DNA of 64,000 nt from Hyphomicrobium sp. (GCA_013141015.1 JABFRT010000046.1:62001-126000), one strand, 5' to 3'. Shown: positions 35,198 through 44,471, counted from the stretch's first letter. Program-made: numbers and translations. Notes: a model not told the origin generated them from the sequence alone.

Positions 35198-35437
35198 TCA
35201 GCCTCTCGTGATGCCGATAACGACGGTCCCAACAAGCACAACCATCGTCAAGGCGATCGTGATCAGCGCGGCGTAACCCCATATGAGGATCGAAAGCGCG
35301 GCTGCGAGAAGCAAGACGCCAACAAGTGCAAAAAGCTCGCCAACACGTTCTTCTTCGACGCATTTCGCGGCATACCCGATGATGGGGATAGCACGCAGTA
35401 CGCGCTCGATGATTGAGGGCTTGGAATTCTCAGTCAC
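35198..35437 (-). CDS. small two-helix membrane protein
   Basis: 79 residues from GTG 35437, which has CTGGAGC seven bases upstream. An amphipathic N-terminus (IIERVLRAIPIIGYAAKCVEEE) precedes two membrane helices (LFALVGVLLLAAALSILIWGYAALITIAL and VVLVGTVVIGI). Unknown family. It is the last gene on the minus strand before the DUF2244/Crp cluster but is 155 bases from it, so co-transcription is uncertain. Confidence 0.5.
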   Translation of the reverse strand: MTENSKPSIIERVLRAIPIIGYAAKCVEEERVGELFALVGVLLLAAALSILIWGYAALITIALTMVVLVGTVVIGITRG

Positions 35438-35592
35438 AATTTGCTCCAGGTAATTTTTGGGTTTGAGATAAAGACGAAGTGGAGGACGCCAGAACAGGCC
35501 ACATCCGACGCAAAAGGCTGGGGTTGTGCAACGCATAGCGAGCCTGCAACGACGACAATCCTCGCTGCAGGATTAGCTCAGCAAGAAGCGGG

Positions 35593-36177
35593 TCAGATTG
35601 AACGCGCACTCCCCCGTTGTGAGGGCGCCAAAGCTGGGCTGGTGATGGTCGTCATGCGCGGGCGCACGCCCGCATCCCGAAGCGCTTTAAGAAAGGCGTC
35701 TCGAAACGATTGCCGTTCGGGGGGCGACAGGTCTCGCGCAACTTCGAGCTTCTCATTGCGGTGCCAGAGTTCAAGAACACGCAAGCCGAAATCGGGATCG
35801 TCATGACATTTCACCGACAATCCGTACAGCGGCAAGCGACCCGTGAAAATGCACGCCGAGCCCCGGTATCGGTTCACAATTACATGGTTGTTCTCGATCA
35901 CGACATCTTCGTGCCGACGGAGGCCGCGGTCGAACGCAACAAATGCGAAGATGAGTGCTGCGGAGTCGAGCGCCACGAACGCGCTGACAACCCACAACCC
36001 TGCCATAGCAAAGATGATTTGAATGGCAAGTGAGGCGGTCACAAGGCAAATTCTCAAGCGCCGCCCGGCCTGATCAGACAATGATTTGTGGGGCGTGATC
36101 GTCGCGTGAAAAGGCTCGGGTACGTTGCGTGCCAAACTTCGGGGCGAAGTGCAGATCGTGGCGGTGTCGGCAAGCAT
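35593..36177 (-). CDS. DUF2244 membrane protein, paralogue 2
   Basis: 194 residues. Two adjacent membrane helices (ICLVTASLAIQIIFAMAGLWVVSAFVALDSAALIFAFVAF) are followed by the cytoplasmic DUF2244 part: RHEDVVIENNHVIVNRYR ... VLELWHRNEKLEVARDLSPPERQSFRDAFLKAL. DUF2244 proteins usually lie beside respiratory oxidase genes; their role is unknown. Its ATG overlaps the stop of paralogue 1 (TGATG), so translation is coupled. Similarity to paralogue 1 is clear in the C-terminal third (IARDLTNAERQAFLEAFL vs VARDLSPPERQSFRDAFL). Confidence 0.7.
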   Translation of the reverse strand: MLADTATICTSPRSLARNVPEPFHATITPHKSLSDQAGRRLRICLVTASLAIQIIFAMAGLWVVSAFVALDSAALIFAFVAFDRGLRRHEDVVIENNHVIVNRYRGSACIFTGRLPLYGLSVKCHDDPDFGLRVLELWHRNEKLEVARDLSPPERQSFRDAFLKALRDAGVRPRMTTITSPALAPSQRGSARSI

Positions 36178-36752
36178 CAGACGCCCCCGATCTGCTGGAT
36201 TTCAAGGCGCGGTTGCAAAAGTGGTGGCGCGAACGATCCCAGAAATGCTTCGAGAAACGCTTGCCGCTCTGCGTTCGTAAGGTCGCGAGCAATCTCGATC
36301 CGGGTGCGTCCGCTCCGCAGGTGGATGCTGAGCAGTCCAACCGGACCACTCCGGCCTTCGACGACAATTGCGCCGTGCGGAAGCTCGACGGAATAGTTGG
36401 ATCGGGCGTTCGATACGCGGCTGACTGCGACACCGCGATCGTCGACCGCAACATTTTCGTGCCGGTCGCGATCGGAATGCACAGAGATAAGGGCCATCAC
36501 GATTGCGATGGCGACGAGCGCCAGCAAAACCGTAGACAGCCACTGAGCGGTGAAGATCAACCCGAACAGCGCGACGATACTCAGCGTCGCAATCGCGAAC
36601 AGTCCAAATATGAATGTGCCAACCGACATCGAAGATGTGGGCGTGATCTTGGCATCGAATGCGGGAGTACTCGCCGTATGAACGCGTGCTTGCAGGTGGG
36701 CCATTGGGATGGCTTGAGTGATTTGCGGTGACCGCTGAACCTCGGACATCAT
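36177..36752 (-). CDS. DUF2244 membrane protein, paralogue 1
   Basis: 191 residues. Two hydrophobic helices (MSVGTFIFGLFAIATLSIVALFGLIF and LSTVLLALVAIAIVMALI) then the DUF2244 domain with ENVAVDDRGVAVSRV ... SIHLRSGRTRIEIARDLTNAERQAFLEAFLGSF. The ATG overlaps the stop of the Crp/Fnr gene (ATGA). The order regulator-DUF2244-DUF2244 forms a three-gene operon on the minus strand. A tandem duplication that diverged is the simplest origin. Confidence 0.75.
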   Translation of the reverse strand: MMSEVQRSPQITQAIPMAHLQARVHTASTPAFDAKITPTSSMSVGTFIFGLFAIATLSIVALFGLIFTAQWLSTVLLALVAIAIVMALISVHSDRDRHENVAVDDRGVAVSRVSNARSNYSVELPHGAIVVEGRSGPVGLLSIHLRSGRTRIEIARDLTNAERQAFLEAFLGSFAPPLLQPRLEIQQIGGV

Positions 36753-37552
36753 CGGGCTGCCCTCCCTCTGCGGCGGGCAGAGACGGGTTCAGGCGCTTCG
36801 CAATTCACAGCTGCTTGCGGATAACTGACATTGTCCGCAAATTCCGAAAGCCTACTCGGATCCAAAACCTCAAGATGGTTCCGGCCGCACATGCGGATGA
36901 TCTTGTGGTTCTTCAATTTGGTCAGCTCGCGCGACACCGTTTCAAGCGTCAGACCAAGATGATCGGCTAGGTCCGTTTGGCTGAGTGCCAGCGTGAACGA
37001 CCATGGTGGTTGATTGGGCGTTGCATCGTCGTGGTTGCCGCTCTTTGCGGTCTCAAGAATGTACGATGCGATCCGCTCCGTTGCGTTTCTGCGGCCGAGC
37101 GAAACGATCATGTCTTGCATCTTCAGAAACTGTTTCTGAAGCTGAGCTGCTGCGCGGCGCTGAAGTAGCAGCGAGGCATCGAACACTGAGCGGGCGATCT
37201 GTTTTACGCGAACGTCGCTGATGGCAATCGCACTAGTATTGTGCTGTTGCACCAAAGGCAGGCCGAGCAGGTCTCCGGGTCCCAGAACGGCCAGAATTTG
37301 CCGGCGTCCGTCGGGCAACGCGATCGTCAGCTTCACGGTACCCTCGATGATTTCGAAGATGTGCCGGCAAGGCTGAGATTGTTCGAAGATCATTTGCCGG
37401 GGCTCGTACCGCCGGATGCTGACGGCAGAGCGCATCGAGAACCTGTCGTTAGCGACATCGCGTATAGCCGCAACAGCATCGAGGGGTCGCGGCAGGCACG
37501 CGGAGGGAAGCGGCGGCAAGTCTGTGGGATTTGAACGAAGGCTTGTGGTCAT
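36749..37552 (-). CDS. Crp/Fnr-family transcriptional regulator (FixK-like)
   Basis: 267 residues. A cyclic-nucleotide-type sensor barrel (IFEQSQPCRHIFEIIEGTVKLTIALPDGRRQILAVLGPGDLLGL) leads through a long dimerisation helix to the Crp helix-turn-helix (LALSQTDLADHLGLTLETVSRELTKLKNHKIIRM). The recognition helix ETVSRELTKL fits the Fnr/FixK class, which reads TTGAT-N4-ATCAA. The four-Cys iron-sulphur cluster of Fnr is absent, so it is unlikely to sense oxygen itself. It heads an operon with two DUF2244 genes, which hints at respiratory or microaerobic control. No target box was found upstream. Confidence 0.85.
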   Translation of the reverse strand: MTTSLRSNPTDLPPLPSACLPRPLDAVAAIRDVANDRFSMRSAVSIRRYEPRQMIFEQSQPCRHIFEIIEGTVKLTIALPDGRRQILAVLGPGDLLGLPLVQQHNTSAIAISDVRVKQIARSVFDASLLLQRRAAAQLQKQFLKMQDMIVSLGRRNATERIASYILETAKSGNHDDATPNQPPWSFTLALSQTDLADHLGLTLETVSRELTKLKNHKIIRMCGRNHLEVLDPSRLSEFADNVSYPQAAVNCEAPEPVSARRRGRAAR

Positions 37553-37720
37553 GGCTTGACCTCGAAAGGGATGAGCTTCAACGGTTGAGCGAAAGGCTTC
37601 AGGCCATCACAGGCTGGGATCCATTGCCGGAAGTGAAGCAACGCTCATGCGCGCCAGAACAGCGGGCAGGAAGACCGCTCAGCAGATTGATCCGCTGGCA
37701 GCATTGCTCAAAATCGGAAG

Positions 37721-37858
37721 ATGGAGCTGGATCCGCAACTCGTGTTGAGAATTGGCGAGCGCTACGACCGTCTTGGTCTGCATCACTCAATCATCTGCAA
37801 CAGCGAGTGGTTGGACTGCGATGACCGTCGCATTTGCAGCAACGACGCGTGGTGTTAA
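37721..37858 (+). CDS. possible 45-residue Cys-containing small protein
   Basis: Frame MELDPQLVLRIGERYDRLGL followed by HHSIICNSEWLDCDDRRICSNDAWC, ending at TAA 37858. The residue mix looks protein-like (amphipathic helix then a four-Cys tail), but the start signal is modest and no family is known to me. A second short frame with sensible composition ends at 37741. The rest of 37553-37902 shows nothing recognisable. Confidence 0.25.
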   Translation: MELDPQLVLRIGERYDRLGLHHSIICNSEWLDCDDRRICSNDAWC

Positions 37859-37902
37859 GGATGTAATCCCAACACGCCGGTCGTTCATGCAAGCAACAGT
37901 AT

Positions 37903-38307
37903 CTAGCTATTCATTGGTGGGCCGCGCGAGCCGAGAACCGGCCCAGCCCGAATAGGGTGCAGCGACGGTCGCGGCACAGCGATGGCAGGCGATTCCGCTG
38001 TTAGCCAATGGATGGGTTCAGCGGTGACTTCGGGCAAAGTTGCGGTCGCGATTCCGCTAAAGGCACACTGCTCATCGGCACCGGACTTGTGCTGTGGCGC
38101 GGGTGGACTGCCGTCGAGATTGAGATAGACAGTTTGGGTGCCTGACGCCGTACAGATGACGACTTTAAGGCTCCCGCTCGCGACCGATGCAAAATCCGGC
38201 ATGTAGCCAACGGGAATCAATGCCCGCAGCGCGAACGCAACAATCAACAGGCGGCTGAGCCACAGGCTCGCCTTCAATCCTAGTGCGGATCTACCTGAAT
38301 GAAACAA
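37903..38307 (-). CDS. DUF2946-family membrane-anchored protein
   Basis: 134 residues from TTG 38307, which has GAGAGG six bases upstream. It shows the DUF2946 pattern: N-terminal helix LSRLLIVAFALRALIPVGYMPDF, then SGSLKVVICTASGTQTV, then a loop with DEQCAFSGIA and a C-terminal tail ending GSRGPP. The conserved Cys residues suggest a bound metal or disulphide. It is the last gene of a minus-strand block with a TonB receptor and a copper-uptake-associated protein, 335 bases downstream of the latter. Members are often controlled by metal availability. Confidence 0.75.
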   Translation of the reverse strand: MFHSGRSALGLKASLWLSRLLIVAFALRALIPVGYMPDFASVASGSLKVVICTASGTQTVYLNLDGSPPAPQHKSGADEQCAFSGIATATLPEVTAEPIHWLTAESPAIAVPRPSLHPIRAGPVLGSRGPPMNS

Positions 38308-38642
38308 ACAAGCCTCTCGTTCGCGTGATCGCTTGCTGTAGCGCGTCCCGGCAATCTAAGCGCCGACATGCAACAAAGCACTCCGCAGTCTAAAACGACA
38401 ATCGTGGATCGATGATCCCTGCGATCGTCAGCTTCGAATACTGAACCACAATGTGTCGTCTGTGATCGTGGCGTTCGGTCGCTGGAAGCCTATCTAGCCT
38501 CATCGAACCAGGGAATTGTTCCTTTTTCGACGGCAACAATTCGATCCGTGCAAGCGTGAACGCTCAATTGAAATGAAGCCCGTCGGAAAGATGTAGCTGT
38601 AGCCTGGGCCAACCACGCGGTCTGCCTAGTGTGCTGTAGAAC
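38308..38642. other. spacer between DUF2946 and copper-uptake-associated genes
   Basis: 335 bases without a supportable frame. I see no clear terminator or palindromic operator. Its length suggests that the downstream DUF2946 gene has its own promoter here. Confidence 0.4.
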
Positions 38643-39134
38643 TCAGTGTTTATGGTGATCCGCATGAGCGCCGTTTTCGACGGGCACGGAGCCCTCAAAG
38701 AGCGAAAAGCGGGCTACCACATGCGCGGGCAGTGTGGCCTCCGCTCTCGAAAGCGCCATCTCCATTTCCTGTGCAACGGCAGCAGGTAATCCTGCGGCTG
38801 TGAGGCCCGCCGCACTCTTGATGCCGTCTCCGCTGCAAAGAATGACGCTCCAGCCATGGCCACGCCTCTTGAGCAAAGCCCTGCCACCGCGTTGACCTTC
38901 GACCCATCCAGCTACGGCATAGTCACCGACAACCGAAATAGGGGCAACGTCGATGACCATGCCGGGCTTTTCCCATGTATCCTTGATGATCTTCACAATC
39001 TCTTGCTGACTTTCAGAGGAAGAAAGCTCGGCGGTGTAGGCAGGGACGGCAACGAGAAGCACCACACTGGCCAGTACGGTTCGTAGCAATATACCAGTCA
39101 TGTACACGCGGCGCTTGTGACCAAAGCTCACCAT
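38643..39134 (-). CDS. copper-uptake-system-associated periplasmic protein
   Basis: 163 residues from ATG 39134, or 152 from ATG 39101. A signal peptide (GILLRTVLASVVLLVAVPAYTAE) leads to a domain EIVKIIKDTWEKPGMVIDVAPISVVGDYAVAGWVEGQRGGRALLKRRGHGWSVILCSGDGIKSA with a single Cys and the pattern G.R.LL.....W.V.LC.G..L; the C-terminus is His-rich (ENGAHADHHKH). The family is found beside TonB receptors thought to import copper. Here the start overlaps the receptor stop by seven bases, so the two are coupled. The function is by association; metal binding is suggested by the His tail. Confidence 0.7.
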   Translation of the reverse strand: MVSFGHKRRVYMTGILLRTVLASVVLLVAVPAYTAELSSSESQQEIVKIIKDTWEKPGMVIDVAPISVVGDYAVAGWVEGQRGGRALLKRRGHGWSVILCSGDGIKSAAGLTAAGLPAAVAQEMEMALSRAEATLPAHVVARFSLFEGSVPVENGAHADHHKH

Positions 39135-41620
39135 TTGTACTGAATTCCTCCATAGACCGCCCGGCCATTGCCCGGCTCGAAAAGGTTGGTGAACGCCGGG
39201 TTGGCAATGTTCGTAATACCCGAGGACGCAATATAGGCTTGGTCTGATAAGTTACGGCCTTCAATATAGGCTGACCACGATTTTCCGTCATCGTAACCGA
39301 GCTTCATGCCCCAGATTGCGTAGGCAGCGGTGTCAAGCGTGTTCGCGCTATCGACGAAATAGGCTTCCGGCACCCATTCGACGTTGGGTCCAAAATAAAC
39401 GCCACTCGGATGCTTATAGAGTAATTCTGCTCTTACGAAGTGCTTCGGTGCCCCTGGAATATCATTGTTGCCAAATAGCGGATCGTTGTCGAAGTGAAAG
39501 TCGTTGTAGGTGTAGGCCGCATTGAGCCAAACCTTGTCGGGCCGATCGCCCTTTTCCAGTATGCCCTTGAAGATGGCAGCTCCGAGCCCAGCTTCGACAC
39601 CCTGGTGGATTGTCTTGTTCGCATTGCCCACAAAACAGAAATCGGGCATTATTCCAAAAGGAACCATGCACATCAGCTCGTTATCAAGGTTGGCGCGATA
39701 CAGTGTCAAATCCCAATTGAAGTCCTCGGTGCGGCCACGTGTGCCGACTTCATAGGTGGTCCCCCGCTGCACCTTGGCATCGGCTACACCGGAGAAGAAC
39801 CCGACATCCTCGTCAAAAGTTGGAACCTCTGCACTTCTGGATATGTTGGCGAAGATCTGCGAGGTTGGGGTCGTCTCCCATAGGAGCCCGACTTTGGGGC
39901 TCCAAAGATCGAAATTCCGCTCGTAGCTGGTGCGATTTAGAACCGCTTCCCGTTCTCTCTCGGCATGTAGGAACTGCGTGCCGCCAACAATTGCAAAGTT
40001 GGGCGTGAGGTAGAACGAGTCCTCCAGATAAAAAGAATAGTTTTTGGAAATATCATCTGATCTCTGAGCCATCGGCCCCTTTGCGGCATTCGGCAAATTA
40101 ACGTACCAAATGTTGTCGTTTTTACCATTGTGAACGGTCACCCCCGCAATCAAACGGTTCTTGTGTCCATCAATTGTACTCTCATCATGTAGTCGAGCAA
40201 AGCCGCCGTAATCGTCGAACCGATGGTCAAGCCACATGAAGATCGGATGCATGAGATGCCGATTGGTGTAGAATGCTCCAAGTTCAACTGTGGTACCCGG
40301 CGCGACACGCACTGTGGTCTTGTTTGCAAGCCTGACGGAATCGATGTTGCGCTGCCAGTCATTGGTGACATTGATCGCTGCCGGCGTCTGAGGTGCCGAT
40401 AACGCAACGTCTTTGGTAACGGAACCTGGAATACGCTGTTCGATCGAGCTGGCATTCAGATAGAAACGTGTTTCGATGTTTTCCGAGAGGCGATATCCAA
40501 TATTCATGGCGCCACGAACGCTCTGGCCGTCGCTGTGCTCGCGGAACCCGTCCTGTTCCTGCCATGTGCCAGCGATAAAGTAATCTGCGGCGCCAGAAAC
40601 GCCACCGGAAGATGCGGAGAGCTTGTGATAGCCGAAACTTCCGACATCCAAGCGCGCGCCAAATGCGCTTGCATCATAACCCGTTGGCATCACGAAATTG
40701 ATTGCGCCGCCAAGTGAGTTCGCGCCATAGCGCAACGCATTGGCCCCCTTATAGACCTCAATGTAGCGATAGACACTCGGATCGATCTCCTGGAAATCGC
40801 CGTAGCCGTCGGAAGTGTTGATCGGAATGCCATCCATGTAGAGCTGCAGTCCGCGCAAATGGAAGTTGCGCGAAAGGCCCGAACCGCGGATAGACAAACG
40901 TGAGTCCTCGCCCCATTTCGGCTGAACAAATACACCGGGCACATAGTCCAGTGCGTCCTTAATCGTCGAAGAAGGCGTTGAGTTCTTATATTCTTTGTCA
41001 CTGACAAGATCGACCGCACCTGGCGTATGCTCAATTTCGGCTCGCGCTTCGGTTGTTGTCGGCACAGTAAGTGCTCCGCTGCGATCGGCGGGATTGCCAC
41101 TGGCGGCTGCATTGGCCTGTGCATCGTCAAATGCCGGCTGAGCTTGCTCAGCCGCACTTTGTGTGACGGCTGGAGCGGATTGGGGAGTAACTTTCGCCTT
41201 TGGCTTTGATGCTGGTTCGCTTGCCACGACCTTCTTCTTTTTCGGCTTCGGCGCGGGTACTGACTCCGGTTCGATGTCTTCTACTAAGGGTGCCGGTTTC
41301 TTTTTCGGCGTCGGCGATGCTTCCTGAACGGGTGCCGGTTTCGGCTTATCCTGGATGATCTTTACTTCGGGCAGTGCTGGTTCTTTGGCGGGTGGAGCGG
41401 CAGGCGTCGTCGCAGCAGGCGGCGGCGGAGCGGCCGTTGTGGTCGCCGGAGGTGCCGGTGGATTTGCCGGCGGTGGAGTCTGGGTCGCTGCAGGCGTTTC
41501 AGGAGCGGGCTTCGTTGCTTCCTGGGCGGACGCTTCGCGGATGAACAGCACGAGAGCTGCCGTCGAGATTGCGAGTGCTGCTGCAATGGGAAGCGCGCGA
41601 CGATGCGAGATATTGGACAT
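39128..41620 (-). CDS. TonB-dependent outer-membrane receptor, putative copper uptake, with Pro/Lys-rich N-terminal extension
   Basis: 830 residues. A signal peptide (ALPIAAALAISTAALVLFIREASA) is followed by ~150 residues rich in Pro, Ala and Lys, including LPEVKIIQDKPKPAPVQE and PAPKPKKKKVVASEP, before the plug domain starts near residue 200 (PGAVDLVSDKEYKNSTPSST). Plug hallmarks: DALDYVPGVFVQPKWGEDSRLSIRGSGL and YIEVYKGANALRYGANSLGGAINFV. The barrel ends in the C-terminal aromatic YGGIQYKW. It would import a chelated metal with TonB energy. Copper is inferred from the adjacent copper-uptake-associated and DUF2946 genes. The extension closely resembles that of the zinc receptor at 58.3 kb. 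Confidence 0.85.
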   Translation of the reverse strand: MSNISHRRALPIAAALAISTAALVLFIREASAQEATKPAPETPAATQTPPPANPPAPPATTTAAPPPPAATTPAAPPAKEPALPEVKIIQDKPKPAPVQEASPTPKKKPAPLVEDIEPESVPAPKPKKKKVVASEPASKPKAKVTPQSAPAVTQSAAEQAQPAFDDAQANAAASGNPADRSGALTVPTTTEARAEIEHTPGAVDLVSDKEYKNSTPSSTIKDALDYVPGVFVQPKWGEDSRLSIRGSGLSRNFHLRGLQLYMDGIPINTSDGYGDFQEIDPSVYRYIEVYKGANALRYGANSLGGAINFVMPTGYDASAFGARLDVGSFGYHKLSASSGGVSGAADYFIAGTWQEQDGFREHSDGQSVRGAMNIGYRLSENIETRFYLNASSIEQRIPGSVTKDVALSAPQTPAAINVTNDWQRNIDSVRLANKTTVRVAPGTTVELGAFYTNRHLMHPIFMWLDHRFDDYGGFARLHDESTIDGHKNRLIAGVTVHNGKNDNIWYVNLPNAAKGPMAQRSDDISKNYSFYLEDSFYLTPNFAIVGGTQFLHAEREREAVLNRTSYERNFDLWSPKVGLLWETTPTSQIFANISRSAEVPTFDEDVGFFSGVADAKVQRGTTYEVGTRGRTEDFNWDLTLYRANLDNELMCMVPFGIMPDFCFVGNANKTIHQGVEAGLGAAIFKGILEKGDRPDKVWLNAAYTYNDFHFDNDPLFGNNDIPGAPKHFVRAELLYKHPSGVYFGPNVEWVPEAYFVDSANTLDTAAYAIWGMKLGYDDGKSWSAYIEGRNLSDQAYIASSGITNIANPAFTNLFEPGNGRAVYGGIQYKW

Positions 41621-41683
41621 AAGAGTTCTCCTGAAAGCCAGACTCCGGGCATGGCTGGGCCATATCCGGCGAGTTGATGGGTC

Positions 41684-42091
41684 TTAGGAGAGCTGTGGTG
41701 GGCCGCGTGATCCGAGCTGAGGTCCGGCACGTGCTGGCGGCAATTCAACAGCAAGACGCGGGGTGAAAGTTGGTGTTTGAAATTCCTTTACTTCAAGTGG
41801 AATTGCATCGAGCGCGGACAGTGCGACAGCCGCCATTCCCGTAAATGCGCAGGGCTGATTGTGTTTAACGTCTTCTTGATCAGGTAGTTGCTTTCCGCTT
41901 CCATCGAGTGCAATCGTCTTTGCACCCATCGCCGAACAAATTACGACCTTAAAGACACCATTCGAGGCCGCAGAAAAGTCAGGCATATAGCCGACAGGGA
42001 CGAGCGCGCGGCCAACAAATGCCAAGAGCAGCAGGCGAGTCACCCACCGCTGCAACACGCCAAACTTGAAGCCATCCCCCCGGATGCTCAT
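41684..42091 (-). CDS. DUF2946-family membrane-anchored protein
   Basis: About 135 residues from ATG 42091 (CAGGGA upstream; ATG 42106 is an alternative). The family features are present: WVTRLLLLAFVGRALVPVGYMPDFSAA, GVFKVVICSAMGAKTI, NQPCAFTGMA and the C-terminal GSRGPP. It lies directly upstream of the TonB receptor gene (63 bases between) and is probably its operon leader. It is about 40% alike by eye to the gene at 37903-38307, so the block holds two paralogues. Confidence 0.75.
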   Translation of the reverse strand: MSIRGDGFKFGVLQRWVTRLLLLAFVGRALVPVGYMPDFSAASNGVFKVVICSAMGAKTIALDGSGKQLPDQEDVKHNQPCAFTGMAAVALSALDAIPLEVKEFQTPTFTPRLAVELPPARAGPQLGSRGPPQLS

Positions 42092-42106
42092 CTGTTTCCC
42101 TGACAT

Positions 42107-42814
42107 AAAGCCGTCGCGCTGTCTGGCAAACTGCTATTCCCGAAGTTCTCTTTAGTGGCAAAAATACCGGCTGCAAACGGTTGTCGGATCGTTTTCAGCC
42201 ACCCCGACCTTTAGAGTCTCCAAAACGCAACAAAAATGCGGGGCATTCCAAAGTTCCGGCGTAACCAATACGGCTGAGGGGGCATCGGCGGGAACTTTCG
42301 GCATGCGCCAGCTACCAGCAACCGACAGCTGTTGAACTCTTCGTCTCCAATTCTCCGAAGCAGACACAAATGCCGAGCGACTGTTCTCGATCGATGGTGG
42401 CAGCATTGGGTCAAAATCGTCATGCGCCGACGGCCTGTAGGCTGTTGTGCAGAGTTTGCGGACGTCGGCATGTCTCGCGGCCAAGCGTGGGAGCGCCTCC
42501 GATGCGATGACCGCAGCACCTCGGTAAGCGGACACAGGCTTTCAGGGTGCCAGATCGATCTGCGATGCTAAGCCCCCAGAACTTTCGCAATGGTCAGAAA
42601 CCGGCCGTCCTAGCGCCGACGCGATGGGCCAAAACCCGCCCTTGTAGCCACGGACTATCTGTGTTGCGGTGCTTTCGCCGTCACGGGGGCGGGGATGTCG
42701 TCCCGATGCCGACTGACCCTAGGTGATGGCAGCAGTCAAAGGTATACCATCCGTTGTCGACTCACATCGTGACGGTGAAAATTGATCCGAAGCGATCGCA
42801 AGCAAAATAGGTTG
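42107..42814. other. spacer with dispersed-repeat remnants
   Basis: About 700 bases between the DUF2946 and AraC genes. Contains repeat B copy 2 and a segment near 42610 (GACGCGATGGGCCAAAACC) like those near 12808 and 35043. Short frames here show no motif. Confidence 0.5.
42408..42470 (+). repeat. dispersed intergenic repeat B, copy 2
   Basis: Begins GGGTCAAAATCGTCATGCG and contains GGCCTGTAGGCT and TTGTGCAGAGTTTGCGGACG; differs from copy 1 at only a few positions in 60 bases and has the same orientation. Confidence 0.8.
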
Positions 42815-43846
42815 CTAACCGGGAGTCGCTGGCAGTCCAAGTGGAGAATCGCGATAGGCACTCGGTGAGATGCCGGCCCATCGGCGAAAGGCACGCGTGA
42901 AATGTGCAAGATCGCCGTAGCCCAGTTCTAGTGCGATCTGCGTGATTGACACCGCACCGCTCTCAAGCATCAATTTAGCGCGGTTGAAAAGGCTATCTTC
43001 AACCAGCCGCTGGAACGTGGTTCCGTGCTGATCAAGACGCCGCTGCAGCGTGCGGCGACTCATGCCAAGCTTTGCCGCTACCCAATCGATGCGTGGATAA
43101 CCTTCATAGAGCGCAAGGTCTGTGACAGCGGCAATGATCGCGAGAGTGTCTTCTTGCTCTGGGATGAGAGGTTCAAGACGCCCGCCTACTTTCGCCCTTC
43201 CAGCATTTCCAACGCGTCTACAGGCTAGCAATGTGGCGTCAAATTCGATCGACGTAACGGAGTGCCCGACTGAAATATTCGTGGCAAACACCTCCTCGAG
43301 ACCGGCTCGCCGCGACCCGGATGGCTGGGCAATCATCACGAACTCGGGACGCCAACGTCTTCCGGCATAGTTTCGGATCGTGTCGATCATGTAGCTGACG
43401 CCTAGAAGCTCGTTGTGGTGGCGGCCAGCAGTTTCGGGTTCCACGAACTCGATTGACCAGCGCATTGAAGGCCCGCGCCGTTCGAGCGTCAGGACGGTCG
43501 AGGTTTGCAACATGGCGTTGATGCCCGCATGTCCCCGCTCGATGGCTTGAGCCAGCGATTCTGCCGAGCAAACCCAGGCACCGAAAATGCTCAGCTCCTT
43601 CATCCTCACCTCTTGGCCAAGACGCGCACCGAAGCACGCGTCTCCAGTCTCGCGCGCCGCGCGCTCGAGAAAGCGGAACTGCTCGCGCAAGGGGATTACG
43701 ATTTCGGGCTTCTCGAGAAGCGCGAACGGGAGGCCGACGTCGCGAAGTACGCGGGTCACCGAGGTGCCGCTGCGCTGCATAAAGTCAGCTATAGGCCCGA
43801 GTGAGGCTGCACGCGTAAAACCTGAGAGGCGTGGCGACACGGGCAT
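42815..43846 (-). CDS. AraC-family regulator (OruR/MmsR-like, AraC-type arabinose-binding domain)
   Basis: 343 residues from ATG 43846. The N-terminal sensor domain has GPIADFMQRSGTSVTRVLRDVGLP and QFRFLERAARETGDACFGARLG, typical of the AraC_binding_2-type group. The C-terminal double helix-turn-helix is IDWVAAKLGMSRRTLQRRLDQHGTTFQRLVEDSLFNRAKLMLESGAVSITQIALELGYGDLAHFTRAFRRWAGISPSAYR. The ligand is unknown. It is divergent from a cupin gene 130 bases away, its likely target. Confidence 0.85.
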   Translation of the reverse strand: MPVSPRLSGFTRAASLGPIADFMQRSGTSVTRVLRDVGLPFALLEKPEIVIPLREQFRFLERAARETGDACFGARLGQEVRMKELSIFGAWVCSAESLAQAIERGHAGINAMLQTSTVLTLERRGPSMRWSIEFVEPETAGRHHNELLGVSYMIDTIRNYAGRRWRPEFVMIAQPSGSRRAGLEEVFATNISVGHSVTSIEFDATLLACRRVGNAGRAKVGGRLEPLIPEQEDTLAIIAAVTDLALYEGYPRIDWVAAKLGMSRRTLQRRLDQHGTTFQRLVEDSLFNRAKLMLESGAVSITQIALELGYGDLAHFTRAFRRWAGISPSAYRDSPLGLPATPG

Positions 43847-43976
43847 CCCTTCAAATATTAGCCATGGCACTAAATGGCAAGCGCGAGTCCCGGCGGCAAC
43901 TCACATTGCCGTCACCGGAATCACTGTCTCCCGCAATTGTATCAAGCATGTATCGGCCGAACCAACGAGGAAACAC

Positions 43977-44432
43977 ATGACCACGCTTCCGTTTGATACC
44001 CAAAATGTCCATTGGAACACAATCCCGGGCATCGATCACCTGGCCTACCAAGTTCTCGCAGTGGACGAGACCAAGCGGATCGTCGACATCCTCTTCAAGT
44101 TCGATGCAGACGCAAAGATCGTTTTGCACAGACATAAGGCCGACTACATTACATTTGTGCTGCAGGGCGAACTCAGGATTTACCAGCCCAACGGCACGCT
44201 CAAGGAGATTCGTCCCGTGGGCAGCTATGTTACCGGCACGGCCGACGGCGAACCCCATACCGAAGGCGGCGGTGACCAAGATGTCATTGCATTCTTCAGC
44301 AACAGGAATGTCAAGCAAGTGGTCTACGAGATCCTCGATGAAAACCAGAACACGATCGCGACGTTTGGTATTGCCGAATTCAAAGCGCTACTTGCTGCGC
44401 AAGCTCCGCCGCCTTCGACTGCGGTCGCATGA
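43977..44432 (+). CDS. cupin-domain protein
   Basis: 151 residues from ATG 43977 (ACGAGG upstream). The small beta-barrel has cupin motif 1 IVLHRHKADYITFVLQGELRIYQPNG and motif 2 VGSYVTGTADGEPHTEGGGDQDVIAFF, giving a plausible metal site of two or three His plus Glu. It resembles the ChrR/acetylacetone-cleaving type of single-domain cupin that may bind or oxidise a small organic compound. Divergent from the AraC gene. IS copy 2 begins 39 bases after its stop. Confidence 0.75.
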   Translation: MTTLPFDTQNVHWNTIPGIDHLAYQVLAVDETKRIVDILFKFDADAKIVLHRHKADYITFVLQGELRIYQPNGTLKEIRPVGSYVTGTADGEPHTEGGGDQDVIAFFSNRNVKQVVYEILDENQNTIATFGIAEFKALLAAQAPPPSTAVA

Positions 44433-44471
44433 CCCCATCGTGCGACATAGCTTAAGTTGACGTCCACTCCT

